Source: JAGOFO01 sp964522105 | GTDB lineage: Bacteria; Myxococcota_A; UBA9042; DTJE01 | Reading direction: 5' to 3' | Assembly (NCBI GenBank): GCA_964522105.1 | Contig: CAZFVA010000017.1 | Span: 3,327-67,326 of the forward strand | Length of the DNA: 64,000 nt | Part shown: positions 9,002 through 17,790 of the stretch, piece after piece | Layout: each line of letters begins with the position of its first letter | How positions within the stretch are numbered: position 1 is the stretch's first letter | Translations under genes and position numbers: made by a program | The notes under the pieces: generated by a model | Seen by the model: the letters and a program-made list of their open reading frames with translations, nothing else | What the model was told of the DNA's origin: nothing | Database searches by the model: none

Positions 9002-12000
9002 ACGAATTATCTCGTTTCAGGTTCCTGACCGGGTTTGCGCTTGTTTTTGCGGCATTTCTTGCCGGGACCGGCTGTGAGGACAGCAGGTTTCCTTTTGACA
9101 TGACACAGCCTGATGAGCTGGCAGGTGATCTCGGTCGCGACGGCACGTCTTTCGACGCCGATGCCGATGCCGCGCAGGGCAGCCTGTCCCTGACCCTTCT
9201 GGATCCTGTTCCCGGTGAAGCCGCGCTGATTTCCGGGCCTGTCGATTTCATGTACAGGTACGACGATTCGGAAGGTGCACCGGCGACCATAACTTTGTCG
9301 GGTGCCGGCAGTGAGCCGGTTTCGATGGATGTAGATGGCCCCGGGGAATACAAGATCACGTTCGTGCCGGTTTCCGTGTTCCAGGGAAGCGGCACAGTCA
9401 GGCTGGACGCGGCAACCGTGGATGGCCGCAGCACTGGAATCGACGTGACCGTATTTGTTGACATGTTTCCCCCCGTCATTTCTTTTGAACCGCCGACTCC
9501 GGACGCGTATGACGAAGTCCAGGATGACTTTGTTATCCGGGTCAGGGTGACTGACAGCGGGACTCTGGTTCATAGTGTCCGCATAGCAGTTATGGATTTT
9601 ACGTGGGAATGGTCTTCCCCGGGTGGCGAACCGGCCGCAGAAGTCGACTCATCCGAGCATCGCGATCTGGTGATTCCGGTGTCGGGCTGGACGTCCGGTC
9701 TTTATACGGTCGAGGTGACGGCTGATGACGGGATTCCTGGACGTACCACGACGGCGCTGTTGCCGTTCGCGGTCCGCCGGGCAGGCGAATTTGCGGCCGA
9801 CAGCGCCGGTGTTCCAAAGCCTTCGGGGGATGGGATCGCCGGGGCGGGAATCAGGATCGGGCCATCGTCGGATGGAATCTGGGGAATGGTGACTTCGCGC
9901 GGTGTCTATATAAGGTCGGCCGACGGGATCAGGAAACAGTCCGATGGCTTTAAATGTGAAGGCGTCCTGTGGGCTGTTCTTGATGTGAACTATGACGGGT
10001 TCGACGACTTTGTCGGGTATTGCGGTGACTTCGGCAGTGAAAGGATCGTGTACATGCTGCAGGAAGGCAGTGGCACGTTTACCGAGCTGCCCGTCAGTTC
10101 CGGTGCATTGAAGTTAGCTGATCTGGCTGTCGGTGATTTGAACGGTGACGCATACGCTGACGTGGCGTTCCTTGAGTTGGAAAACACTCCGTTGTCTTTG
10201 ATTAAAGTCGTGATGTCCACGACAGGCGAGGCAGGAGAGCTTACCGGCTGGAGTCCTGTCACCGAGTACATCGGGGCTTCCACTCCAAACAATATTGAAA
10301 TTGGTCTTTTTTCGGACAACGGTCGTAACGCGGTTCTTGTCACCTCGGAAGCCCTCGGGATGTTCACGGTGTTTCCTGTTGATGGGAATGGTTCACTTAT
10401 GATGGGGGAAGACAGCTTCTACAATGAGACTCCGTTTGCCGTCACGCAGGCGGCGAATTTCTGTTCGAATGGGGCCCCGCCTGACAACGTTGTCACGGTG
10501 ATGGGTACTAACAAATGTATGACGTTATATGTGGCAAGGACTGATAGCAGCGGCTCGGCCAGGTTTCTACCGTATGACGCCGCGAGTGGCGGAGTTGAGG
10601 CGACCGACATTGAGGTCGGGGACGTGGATGCGGACGGGTCGGGCGATATTCTGGTACTGAGCAGGGGTGCCAACCAGGTTCTATTTTACAGGGGGGGTGC
10701 CGACTGCGGCACTTTCCATTTCGTGGACGCCGGAATGGCGCTCGTTTCCGGCGCGGCCACGCACATCTGGCTTTCGGACTGGGATAACGATGGATATTTC
10801 GACCTTTGCGCCCTGACGGAAAGTGGTGTCAGTGTTGTGTATTACCGCATGGACGCTGACGGCGGTCATTTCGACGGTTCGTACCAGGGTCGCCTGGAAG
10901 GCCTTCCAATCGACCTTGCCGTCGGGCATTTCGCGAAACCAAAGGAAGGAGAGTCCAGGAGTTATCTGGATGCCGCCGTCCTGCTGTCCGAAGGCGGGGC
11001 CAATATCTTTGAGCAGCATAAAATAATTGCTCAGCCGATTGTACCGCTCGTGCCGATTGTACCGGTCGGAAATACTTATTTTCCCTTGCAGCGCGTACCT
11101 GTACTTTTCAACAATTTAGTGCCCGTCGGGATGGTCTCGGGCAATTTTGGGTCGGTGATTTCGGAAAATGAAACGGTGATTTCGGAAGTTGGCCTGGGAA
11201 CATACGTTGAACTTGATGGTCTTGTTGTCTCGACCTCGAAGCTTACAGATGAATGGAACAACTATTCATCGGCTATAGCTGTTTTTGATGAGGATCTTGG
11301 TTTTGATCGGTTTTCCCTGGCACTGCCGATAGAGGCCGGGAGTTCGCCCCGGCTTGTTGCTGCGGGGGGTTTTGACCTTGAGGGTGACTCCGGCACGATC
11401 GACGATTTGGCCTTTGTCTGGCACAGGGAGCGGACGCCCGACATTGAACCTGCGTATTTCCTTCAATCATTACTTGGGCAGGGTGACGCCACATTTCAGA
11501 AACTGACGCCCGACGGTACGCAGATAGAGCCCCTGATTATTCAGGAAAACAGGTTCCCGGGGGTGATTATCTCGTATCCCCTGCGGCGAACATTAAAGGA
11601 TTTTTTGTCGGGGAAAGCGGTCAGTCCTGACCTGATTGTTGCAAACAAGGGCACCAGTGATTTCACTGTTTTTCTGGGTCTTGGTGACGGCCGGTTTCTT
11701 GCGAAGTATGACGGAAGTCTGGACTTCGCTGTCGGTCTGCCACCGGTCGATGTAGCGGCCGGTTATCTGAAAAGTCCGCTGGACGGCAGCGTAAGTGATT
11801 CCATTGCAGCCGGGGAATTTCCGGATGTGGTAACCCTGACCCGCGAGGGGAATACGTCGGTATTGACGGTGTCTTATGCGATGGACAGTCAGGAACTGCA
11901 GGAAAGGGGCCTTGATGTCGGGTTTGACGTCCCTTCCGCGATTATTTTCTATCAGCCGGGATCCGGTACTCCGCCTAACCCTGTTCCGGTGCCGGTCGCA

Positions 12001-12291
12001 CTGGCATTGGCCGATGTCGATATGGACGGGCTTACAGATATTCTGGTCCTTGATCAGGCCCGGTCGTCCGTTTCCATTCTGATCAATCAAGGGAACCGTC
12101 AGTTCAGTAGACCACACGAGTTTTTTACCGGAACCGAGCCGATTTCGATGGTTGTCGCGGACGTCAACGCCGATGGATGTCCTGACATTATGACAGCCGA
12201 CCAGAAGGGGGGGACGATGTCCGTATTGCGCAACAGTCGTTGTGCCGCGTCTGGCGCCAAAGGTCTTGACCGCAACCTGCCACACAGGTAA
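8998..12291 (+). CDS. FG-GAP/VCBS-repeat lipoprotein (tandem paralog 2)
   Basis: 1097 aa. The start at 8998 is chosen because it overlaps the upstream stop (ATGA) and has CAGGGGG in front; a start 24 bases earlier would not give a clean signal peptide. Lipobox-like GTGC26 is followed by EDSRFPFD, matching paralog 1. The order is the same: tether, paired Ig-like segments (PPVISFEPPTPDAYDEV) and six calcium loops (DVNYDGFDD, DLNGDAYAD, DVDADGSGD, DWDNDGYFD, DVDMDGLTD, DVNADGCPD). The second loop has Ala for Gly. Expected to be an outer-surface lipoprotein; the two paralogs may act together. The lipobox -3 residue is Gly, which is less usual. Confidence 0.88.
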   Translation: MNELSRFRFLTGFALVFAAFLAGTGCEDSRFPFDMTQPDELAGDLGRDGTSFDADADAAQGSLSLTLLDPVPGEAALISGPVDFMYRYDDSEGAPATITLSGAGSEPVSMDVDGPGEYKITFVPVSVFQGSGTVRLDAATVDGRSTGIDVTVFVDMFPPVISFEPPTPDAYDEVQDDFVIRVRVTDSGTLVHSVRIAVMDFTWEWSSPGGEPAAEVDSSEHRDLVIPVSGWTSGLYTVEVTADDGIPGRTTTALLPFAVRRAGEFAADSAGVPKPSGDGIAGAGIRIGPSSDGIWGMVTSRGVYIRSADGIRKQSDGFKCEGVLWAVLDVNYDGFDDFVGYCGDFGSERIVYMLQEGSGTFTELPVSSGALKLADLAVGDLNGDAYADVAFLELENTPLSLIKVVMSTTGEAGELTGWSPVTEYIGASTPNNIEIGLFSDNGRNAVLVTSEALGMFTVFPVDGNGSLMMGEDSFYNETPFAVTQAANFCSNGAPPDNVVTVMGTNKCMTLYVARTDSSGSARFLPYDAASGGVEATDIEVGDVDADGSGDILVLSRGANQVLFYRGGADCGTFHFVDAGMALVSGAATHIWLSDWDNDGYFDLCALTESGVSVVYYRMDADGGHFDGSYQGRLEGLPIDLAVGHFAKPKEGESRSYLDAAVLLSEGGANIFEQHKIIAQPIVPLVPIVPVGNTYFPLQRVPVLFNNLVPVGMVSGNFGSVISENETVISEVGLGTYVELDGLVVSTSKLTDEWNNYSSAIAVFDEDLGFDRFSLALPIEAGSSPRLVAAGGFDLEGDSGTIDDLAFVWHRERTPDIEPAYFLQSLLGQGDATFQKLTPDGTQIEPLIIQENRFPGVIISYPLRRTLKDFLSGKAVSPDLIVANKGTSDFTVFLGLGDGRFLAKYDGSLDFAVGLPPVDVAAGYLKSPLDGSVSDSIAAGEFPDVVTLTREGNTSVLTVSYAMDSQELQERGLDVGFDVPSAIIFYQPGSGTPPNPVPVPVALALADVDMDGLTDILVLDQARSSVSILINQGNRQFSRPHEFFTGTEPISMVVADVNADGCPDIMTADQKGGTMSVLRNSRCAASGAKGLDRNLPHR

Positions 12292-12368
12292 CTTTCAAGC
12301 AGTGGATTTCGGTTTGTTTCAATAATCATGAAGCGGGCAGGTGCCTTTTACTAATTGGTGGTGTGCAA

Positions 12369-13406
12369 ATGTTCCGATTTAACACGGTTTTCCTGGTGGC
12401 GGCGCTTGTGGCTGCGGTTCCTCTTAACGCCCTGGCGTTTTCACACATCGTCATTAACGAGGTTGATTACGATCAACCCGGCCCTGACGAAGGGGGCGAG
12501 TTCATTGAATTGAAAAACATCTCGCCGAACACGATCAATCTTGCCGGTTACAGCATCGAACTGGTTAATGGGGTAAACCCGCCCGGTACGGTACCCTTCA
12601 CCCTTGAGATGCCGCCGGAAGTGAACGTGCCCGCTGGTGGGTATTTTGTAATCTGCCGTTCAGCTGCCACGTCGACGTTGACCAGCGAAGAATGTGACAG
12701 GAACGCCCCTGTCGATATGGTTGTGATTCCGAATGGAAACAGGGACGGAATCAGGTTGCTGAAGGACGGGGAAGTTCAGGACATGCTGTCCTGGGGCCTG
12801 TACATGGATGGTTTGACCGAGGGGTTGAATCCGGCACCGAAAGACCTGGACAATAAGGATAACTACTCGTTGTCAAGGACTCCTGACGGTTCTGACAGCG
12901 ACACCAATGACGTCGATTTCAAGTGGACATGTTCGTCGCCGCGAAAGAAGAATTACACGGCTGAAGAATGTCAGTGCATCCAGACAGTTTGCGGGGATGG
13001 CAATGTCTGTAATCCATTGACTGGATATTGCGAAGTCGTGGAAGTCCCCGAAGACGTTATTGAAGATACGGCGGGCTCGGACACATCTACCGGCGAAGAC
13101 GTGTCGGAACCGCTGGACACGGCGGTGCAGGATTCGCTGGATCTGGACGCAATGACTGGTGATTTGTCGGGAACTGATACCCGGACTGACGCGACCGTTT
13201 CGACCGACACCCCGTCAGGTTATGACGTAAATTTTGTGTTCGATCTGGGCGGTCTCGGGCATGAAGATACGGGCGGTAACGGCGCAAGTGATGGCTGTTC
13301 AGCCGGTCGTCATCCTGTGTCCGCCGGTACTGGTCTGCTATTGCTGCTTCTGGCCTGTATGTCCTTTCTGGCAGTCCGCATCACCCGGAAGGCCAGCCGA
13401 ACGTAA
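12369..13406 (+). CDS. secreted lamin-tail domain protein with MYXO-CTERM-like anchor
   Basis: 345 aa. ATG at 12369 with GGTGG upstream; a GTG six bases earlier is possible. Residues 1-22 are a Sec signal ending ALA. Residues about 25-165 are a lamin-tail (LTD) domain: HIVINEVDYDQPG, EFIELKNIS, INLAGYSIEL and DNYSLSRTPDG. A Cys cluster (CQCIQTVCGDGNVC) follows, then an Asp/Thr/Ser-rich linker, then GCSAG, a Leu-rich membrane segment and RITRK, the layout of MYXO-CTERM sorting signals. LTD domains are common in bacterial surface proteins and often accompany nucleases or CotH proteins; this one has no catalytic domain. It follows the FG-GAP pair on the same strand after 77 bases. Confidence 0.85.
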   Translation: MFRFNTVFLVAALVAAVPLNALAFSHIVINEVDYDQPGPDEGGEFIELKNISPNTINLAGYSIELVNGVNPPGTVPFTLEMPPEVNVPAGGYFVICRSAATSTLTSEECDRNAPVDMVVIPNGNRDGIRLLKDGEVQDMLSWGLYMDGLTEGLNPAPKDLDNKDNYSLSRTPDGSDSDTNDVDFKWTCSSPRKKNYTAEECQCIQTVCGDGNVCNPLTGYCEVVEVPEDVIEDTAGSDTSTGEDVSEPLDTAVQDSLDLDAMTGDLSGTDTRTDATVSTDTPSGYDVNFVFDLGGLGHEDTGGNGASDGCSAGRHPVSAGTGLLLLLLACMSFLAVRITRKASRT

Positions 13407-13441
13407 ACCAAAGACATGAAACCGATTCCGGGGGGGATTCA

Positions 13442-13997
13442 ATGGACCCGATCATCGTCGAAATCCGGCAACGGCTTGAACGTGAAGGCACCGAGGCTGT
13501 CCGCGAAGGGACGAAGCGGTTTTTCAAGGAGCCGGTCAAGGTTTATGGCCTGAAAGCGGCGGCTGCATCCAAGGTTGCCCGTGACGGTTTCAAGGTCATA
13601 AAAGGCCGGTCGAAATCGGAAATCTTTGCCCTGTGCGACGAGCTGTGGCGTTCAGGATATCTGGAAGAAAGCGGCATCGCGTGCGAGTGGTCATGGTCGC
13701 AACGCCGTCTTTTTGAACCGGCCGATTTCGCGGTTTTCGAGCGCTGGGTTGGACGGGACATATCGAACTGGGCCCAGTGCGACACGTTCTGCAACCACAC
13801 GGTCGGGGCGTTTCTGGATGCGTTTCCGNNNNNNNNNNNNNNNNNNNNNNNNNNNNNNNNNNNNNNNNNNNNNNNNNNNNNNNNNNNNNNNNNNNNNNNN
13901 NNNNNNNNNNNNNNNNNNNNNNNNNNNNCGAACGGCCCTGCGCTACGCCATTGAAAAGATGCCTGCCGACATGAAGGCCCGCGCGATGCAGAAATAA
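13442..13997 (+). CDS. DNA alkylation repeat (AlkD-like) protein, interrupted by assembly gap
   Basis: The N-terminal 129 residues match the HEAT-like DNA alkylation repeat family (PF08713): FKEPVKVYGLKAA, IFALCDELWRSGY and ISNWAQCDTFCNH. The reading breaks at the N run (13829-13928). After it, ALRYAIEKMPADMKARAMQK then stop at 13997 looks like the family C-terminus but lies in another frame relative to the 100 Ns. The frames join only if the true missing length is a multiple of three, and normal family length (about 220-240 aa) suggests more than 100 bases are missing. AlkD removes bulky or cationic alkylated bases. I treat the two pieces as one intact gene. Confidence 0.8.
13829..13928. other. 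assembly gap (100 N)
   Basis: Exactly 100 Ns inside the DNA alkylation repeat gene; a placeholder of unknown true length. Confidence 0.99.
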
Positions 13998-14003
13998 CGA
14001 ATA

Positions 14004-14393
14004 TCAGTTATGCCCGCCGCAGCCATGAGCGCCATGCCCGTGTCCGCCACATGCCATGCCGGGTTCGACCTTGCGGAGCGTACCGTTCTTCCATGCCTCG
14101 ATCGCCAGTCCCGCCGTCGGATGTTCAGCAAGATACACCTGGATTCCGGCTGATATCAGTTTGGAAAGTGCCCCCATGCCGATTCCGCCGACAACGATGC
14201 CGTCGATCTGTTCGCCATTCAGCGCCGCCAGGGGCTGGCACATGCCATGCTGGTGGTGCTGGTTCTGGTTGTTGATTGTGCGACATGCGCCAGTGGTCGC
14301 GTCAACGATCAGGAACAGTGGGGCCGAGCCGAAGTGGGCGCAAACGGGGCTTTCAAGGCCGGAATCTTCAGTAACCGGAATACAGATGTTCAT
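14004..14393 (-). CDS. NifX/NifB-type dinitrogenase iron-molybdenum cofactor-binding domain protein
   Basis: 129 aa, single PF02579 domain: MNICIPVTEDSGLESPVCAHFGS opening region, IDGIVVGGIGMGA and GIQVYLAE. The tail is rich in Cys, His and Gly (CGGHGHGAHGCGGHN), a probable metal ligand. These small proteins bind Fe-S or Fe-Mo clusters and often occur outside nitrogen fixation; no nif genes are nearby. The start overlaps the DUF134 stop by four bases, and the two almost certainly share one transcript and one role, probably metal-cluster handling or sensing. Confidence 0.9.
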   Translation of the reverse strand: MNICIPVTEDSGLESPVCAHFGSAPLFLIVDATTGACRTINNQNQHHQHGMCQPLAALNGEQIDGIVVGGIGMGALSKLISAGIQVYLAEHPTAGLAIEAWKNGTLRKVEPGMACGGHGHGAHGCGGHN

Positions 14394-14821
14394 TCAGGGT
14401 CTCCTTTTTCCCGACAATTGTCGGGGTGTCCTTCTGCCTGTGACGGTGCGTCGGATTTTCTGCAGCGTGGACACGCAGTTCCACCGGCGATAAGCCGTGA
14501 ACAACGCGGGCAACCGTGATCATGTTGTTCTTCAGTGGTGACAAAGCCACCTTCGATGCGAAGCTCGGTTCCACGAACCAGCATGGTGGCTATTTTGGCA
14601 TGCGCAGATTCTATGATGCGGCTTAGCGTCGGCCTTGATACGTCCATCATTTCAGCGGCTTGCGCCTGGTACATCCCTTCAAGGTCGGTAAGGCGAATCG
14701 CCTCGAATTCGTCCAGAGTCAAGGTAACTGATTCAAGTTCGCGGCATGGTATGCCACACGGCTTGAACCTTGCGACACAAGGTGCCTGACCTATTTTTCG
14801 GCAGTTTGTCGGCCTGGGCAT
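14390..14821 (-). CDS. DUF134 family HTH regulator with C-terminal zinc-ribbon-like tail
   Basis: 143 aa. MPRPTNCRKIGQAP and FKPCGIPCRELE are typical DUF134 (PF02001) openings. LTLDEFEAIRLTDLEG leads into a helix-turn-helix (QAAEMMDVSRPTLSRII). The C-terminus adds CPRC-x9-CPRC, a likely zinc ribbon. DUF134 proteins are predicted DNA-binding proteins, often paired with a NifX-like protein as here (ATGA overlap). The ribosome site TAGGAGGTGACGA is near-perfect, and a promoter with 17-base spacing lies just upstream. Confidence 0.9.
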   Translation of the reverse strand: MPRPTNCRKIGQAPCVARFKPCGIPCRELESVTLTLDEFEAIRLTDLEGMYQAQAAEMMDVSRPTLSRIIESAHAKIATMLVRGTELRIEGGFVTTEEQHDHGCPRCSRLIAGGTACPRCRKSDAPSQAEGHPDNCREKGDPE

Positions 14822-14840
14822 TCGTCACCTCCTAATTTTG

Positions 14841-14869
14841 ATTATGGACTTATGTTCAAAACGTGTAAA
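14841..14869 (-). promoter_or_regulatory. sigma-70-like promoter for DUF134-NifX operon
   Basis: On the minus strand, -35 TTTACA (14869-14864), a 17-base spacer and -10 CATAAT (14846-14841), followed by the strong ribosome site and the ATG at 14821. Five of six -35 bases and five of six -10 bases match the consensus. Confidence 0.65.
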
Positions 14870-14907
14870 CTAAACAGTGCGTATTCGGCATGAGGTTTCA
14901 GGTTGAG

Positions 14908-15672
14908 ATGAAGTTTTCTGTCAGGCTGCTTTCAGTGGTGCTTGCTATTGTGTGTTCAGGTTTTTCGTTGGCGGCCCGCGCGCTGGATACGGTCGAAACT
15001 TTTGACCCGGGAAGCGTTGACGTCGAGATGTTTGCCGGTTTTCACGGCATCAGCGGTGCCGGTCGTCACTCTGAAGGTTTGAACTTCGACCTGGCCCTTG
15101 GTTACGGCTTCATCGATCGTTTTTCCGGTTACGCAGCAGCCCAGATCGGCAGTAATGCCGGCTTTACAAAGGCGCTCGGCGGCGCTGGATTTGGAATCTT
15201 TGGAACACCGGTTGACACTGACCATTTTGATATGGACCTGATGCTTGAATTCGGCTTTGGTGATTTCGGGGTGGCCCTGACACCTGCAGTTGAATTTAAC
15301 TTTGATTTGAAGCCGGACCTGAAGTTGTGGGGCATGTATTTTCGCGTTGAAGAGGTTTTGACAGGTGATATTGAAGCGGCTTCGCCTGGTCTTGCGCCAT
15401 ATACCGTCCTAACTGCGGGTACCTACTGGACCATAACACCTCGCCACAAACTGCTTGCCGAGTATGACATGACCGTGGCCAACAATCCGGCGGTCGGCGA
15501 GCGCGCCCTGGATGTCGGGTCGGTCGCGCTGGGATATAACTTGATGATTCGTGACAATCTGGCGTTCGTCAGCGCGGTTCATTGCGACATTCCGCAGGCT
15601 GGCGAAGTCGTGACCTTCGGTGCGTCAATTGGTATCAAGTTCAGCGGAATTAACAGGTTATCCAACAACTGA
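14908..15672 (+). CDS. secreted protein, probable outer-membrane beta-barrel
   Basis: 254 aa from the ATG at 14908, which gives a standard Sec signal (MKFSVRLL to AARA) with AGG close upstream; an ATG 18 bases earlier has no ribosome site. The mature part alternates short Gly/aromatic-rich strands (LALGYGFIDRFSGYAA, GVALTPAVEFNFDL, VALGYNLMI) and ends in GIKFSGINRLSNN, consistent with an 8-12 strand barrel. No named family recognised. It converges with another barrel candidate one base beyond its stop. Confidence 0.65.
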   Translation: MKFSVRLLSVVLAIVCSGFSLAARALDTVETFDPGSVDVEMFAGFHGISGAGRHSEGLNFDLALGYGFIDRFSGYAAAQIGSNAGFTKALGGAGFGIFGTPVDTDHFDMDLMLEFGFGDFGVALTPAVEFNFDLKPDLKLWGMYFRVEEVLTGDIEAASPGLAPYTVLTAGTYWTITPRHKLLAEYDMTVANNPAVGERALDVGSVALGYNLMIRDNLAFVSAVHCDIPQAGEVVTFGASIGIKFSGINRLSNN

Positions 15673-15673
15673 G

Positions 15674-16273
15674 TCAGTACACGCTCCAGCGGAAATAGAG
15701 CAGGGCGCCGGCGTCAACATCGCTGATGTCCCTGGAATCATCATCCCATTCGCCTCCATCCACCGCAATCATGATGGGAAAGTCGATCCCGATTCCGACC
15801 GACGAGTGGTGAAGCATCCATACCAGTTGTAGATGTGGTGCCAGTTGCGCACCTTTGCTCCAGCCCCGATGTCCGTTGTCGTTGCCTTCACGAAGCCAGA
15901 ACGAGAAGCCCAGCTTCATACCGATCCGCAAGGCCATGATATCTGTGAAGAATTTCTGGTATCCGGCGCGTCCACCGACCCCGATCATCCCGAATTCGGG
16001 GTTCAGTTCGCCTTCAATAATCGTGTAGTACCAGTGTTCCTGGCTGATGGTGAAGAATGTCGCGTCGATCTTGATGAAGGACGTGGTGTTATAGATGAAA
16101 CCGCCACCGATGTTGACGCCGAACCATTCCACCATAATCCGTGGGGCCGACTTTAATTGGAAATTGTGTTCGCCGCCGGGCTGCTCGGCCAGTGCCGGCC
16201 CTGCCAGCAGCATGAAAAGTGAAACCACAGTCAGCACATGAGCGCGTATTGAAAGGCGGGAGTGTGATCTCAT
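15674..16273 (-). CDS. secreted protein, probable outer-membrane beta-barrel
   Basis: 199 aa. ATG at 16273 with AGGAAGGATTT in front. Residues 1-29 are a signal peptide ending PALA. The mature part has aromatic, Gly-rich strands (MVEWFGVNIGGGFIYN, GVGGRAGYQKFF, RIGMKLGFSFWL) and ends LLYFRWSVY; a terminal aromatic is the usual signal for outer-membrane barrel assembly. Family not recognised. It is adjacent to, but convergent with, the other barrel candidate, so co-regulation is unlikely. Confidence 0.65.
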   Translation of the reverse strand: MRSHSRLSIRAHVLTVVSLFMLLAGPALAEQPGGEHNFQLKSAPRIMVEWFGVNIGGGFIYNTTSFIKIDATFFTISQEHWYYTIIEGELNPEFGMIGVGGRAGYQKFFTDIMALRIGMKLGFSFWLREGNDNGHRGWSKGAQLAPHLQLVWMLHHSSVGIGIDFPIMIAVDGGEWDDDSRDISDVDAGALLYFRWSVY

Positions 16274-16362
16274 AAATCCTTCCTGAAGGCGTGTCATTGG
16301 CGGCAATGATAACGGATTTATGGATGCCGGTGAATCAAACTACTGATTTTCTGTGCTTTTTC

Positions 16363-16391
16363 TTGGTCACATTATCAGGCTCTGATATTTT
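16363..16391 (+). promoter_or_regulatory. weak sigma-70-like promoter candidate for the AGCS symporter
   Basis: TTGGTC (16363-16368), a 17-base spacer and TATTTT (16386-16391), about 45 bases before the symporter start. Matches to consensus are partial. Confidence 0.3.
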
Positions 16392-16435
16392 TCCTGCCGG
16401 CCGTTAATGATCTCTAACTAATCGGGGATGCAAAT

Positions 16436-17767
16436 ATGCAGGGTCTGGAAAACATACTGTCGCAAATCAGTTCGTGGGTGTGGGGGCCGCCCCTGCTTGT
16501 TCTGTTGTGCGGGACGCATCTTTTCCTGACCTTCAGGCTTAGATTTATCCAGAGGTACATTGGCCGGGCAATCAAGATTTCGTTTTCCAAAGACAAGGAA
16601 GGCGAGGGAGACGTAAGTCAGTTCGGGGCGCTTACGACGGCCCTGGCGGCGACTATCGGGACTGGCAATATCGTTGGTGTCGCGACGGCGGTTGTGGCCG
16701 GCGGACCTGGTGCCGTCCTGTGGATGTGGCTGACCGGTGTGTTCGGAATAGCGACCAAGTATTCCGAGGCGCTTCTGTCCGTAAAATACAGGGTAAAGAA
16801 CGAAAAAGGCCAGATGTCCGGCGGGCCGATGTACGTGCTTGAGCTGGGAATGAAGAACAAGCCGCTGGCCATTCTGTTCGCGGCGTTTACGGCGGTGGCG
16901 GCTTTCGGAATCGGTAATATGGTTCAGGCAAATTCGGTTTCCGTGCTTGTGAAGGAAACTTTCGGGGTGTCACCCTGGATTTCAGGTTCGATCATGACCG
17001 TGTTGACAGCGGTCGTTATCCTTGGCGGCATCACGTCAATTGCCAGGGTGTGCGAGAAGCTGGTTCCGTTCATGGCGATCTTCTATATTCTTGGTTGTCT
17101 GATAATTTGTGTCGTGAATTATTCAACAATTCCGGACACTATCGTCCTGATTGTAAAGTCAGCTTTCACCGGACAGGCGGCTATCGGCGGGTTCCTTGGT
17201 GCCGGCATGCGCGAAGCGATGCGCTACGGAGTTGCCCGTGGATTGTTTTCAAATGAATCGGGGCTGGGCAGCGCACCCATTGTCGCGGCCGCGGCTCAGA
17301 CACGGAATCCGGTAAGGCAGGCGCTGGTGTCATCGACCGGCACTTTCTGGGACACCGTCGTTGTGTGCCTTCTGACAGGTATTGTCGTTGTGAATTCGGG
17401 ACTCTGGCAGAAGGGCTACAACGGCGCGATGCTTACAAAGGCAACGTTCGCCCAGATTCCTTATGTCGGGCCGATAGTCCTTACCGTTGGTCTTCTGACC
17501 TTCGTTTTTTCAACAATCCTTGGCTGGTCGTACTACGGCGAAAAAGCGGCCGAGTATCTTTTTGGGACCAGGGCCATCAAGCCGTACAGAGTTCTGTGGG
17601 TTGCGGCGGTAATGGTGGGTGCTGTCGCGACGCTGCCTGTCGTATGGAACTTCGCGGACATCGCCAACGGCATGATGGCAATACCGAATCTGATATCCCT
17701 GATAGTTTTAAGCGGGGTTCTGGTAAGCGAAACGAAGAAGTATCTGTGGGACGAAAAGATCAAGTAA
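16436..17767 (+). CDS. AGCS-family sodium:alanine/glycine symporter
   Basis: 443 aa, normal family length, about ten to eleven membrane segments. Signature pieces of PF01235: ATIGTGNIVGVATAVVAGGPGA, KYSEALLSVKYR, GGPMYVLELG, FLGAGMREAMRYGVARGLFSNESGLGSAPI and a C-terminal WSYYGEKAAEYLFG. It imports alanine or glycine with sodium across the inner membrane. ATG preceded by GGGGATGCAA. Stands alone, with a divergent barrel gene upstream and a convergent MBL hydrolase downstream. Substrate preference cannot be read from sequence. Confidence 0.95.
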   Translation: MQGLENILSQISSWVWGPPLLVLLCGTHLFLTFRLRFIQRYIGRAIKISFSKDKEGEGDVSQFGALTTALAATIGTGNIVGVATAVVAGGPGAVLWMWLTGVFGIATKYSEALLSVKYRVKNEKGQMSGGPMYVLELGMKNKPLAILFAAFTAVAAFGIGNMVQANSVSVLVKETFGVSPWISGSIMTVLTAVVILGGITSIARVCEKLVPFMAIFYILGCLIICVVNYSTIPDTIVLIVKSAFTGQAAIGGFLGAGMREAMRYGVARGLFSNESGLGSAPIVAAAAQTRNPVRQALVSSTGTFWDTVVVCLLTGIVVVNSGLWQKGYNGAMLTKATFAQIPYVGPIVLTVGLLTFVFSTILGWSYYGEKAAEYLFGTRAIKPYRVLWVAAVMVGAVATLPVVWNFADIANGMMAIPNLISLIVLSGVLVSETKKYLWDEKIK

Positions 17768-17790
17768 TCGTCACCCGAACCCGGCCGATT

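Noticed and set aside
14004..14393. nitrogen-fixation locus
   Set aside because: Only a NifX/NifB-type binding domain is present; no nifHDK, nifE/N or radical-SAM nifB is in the window.
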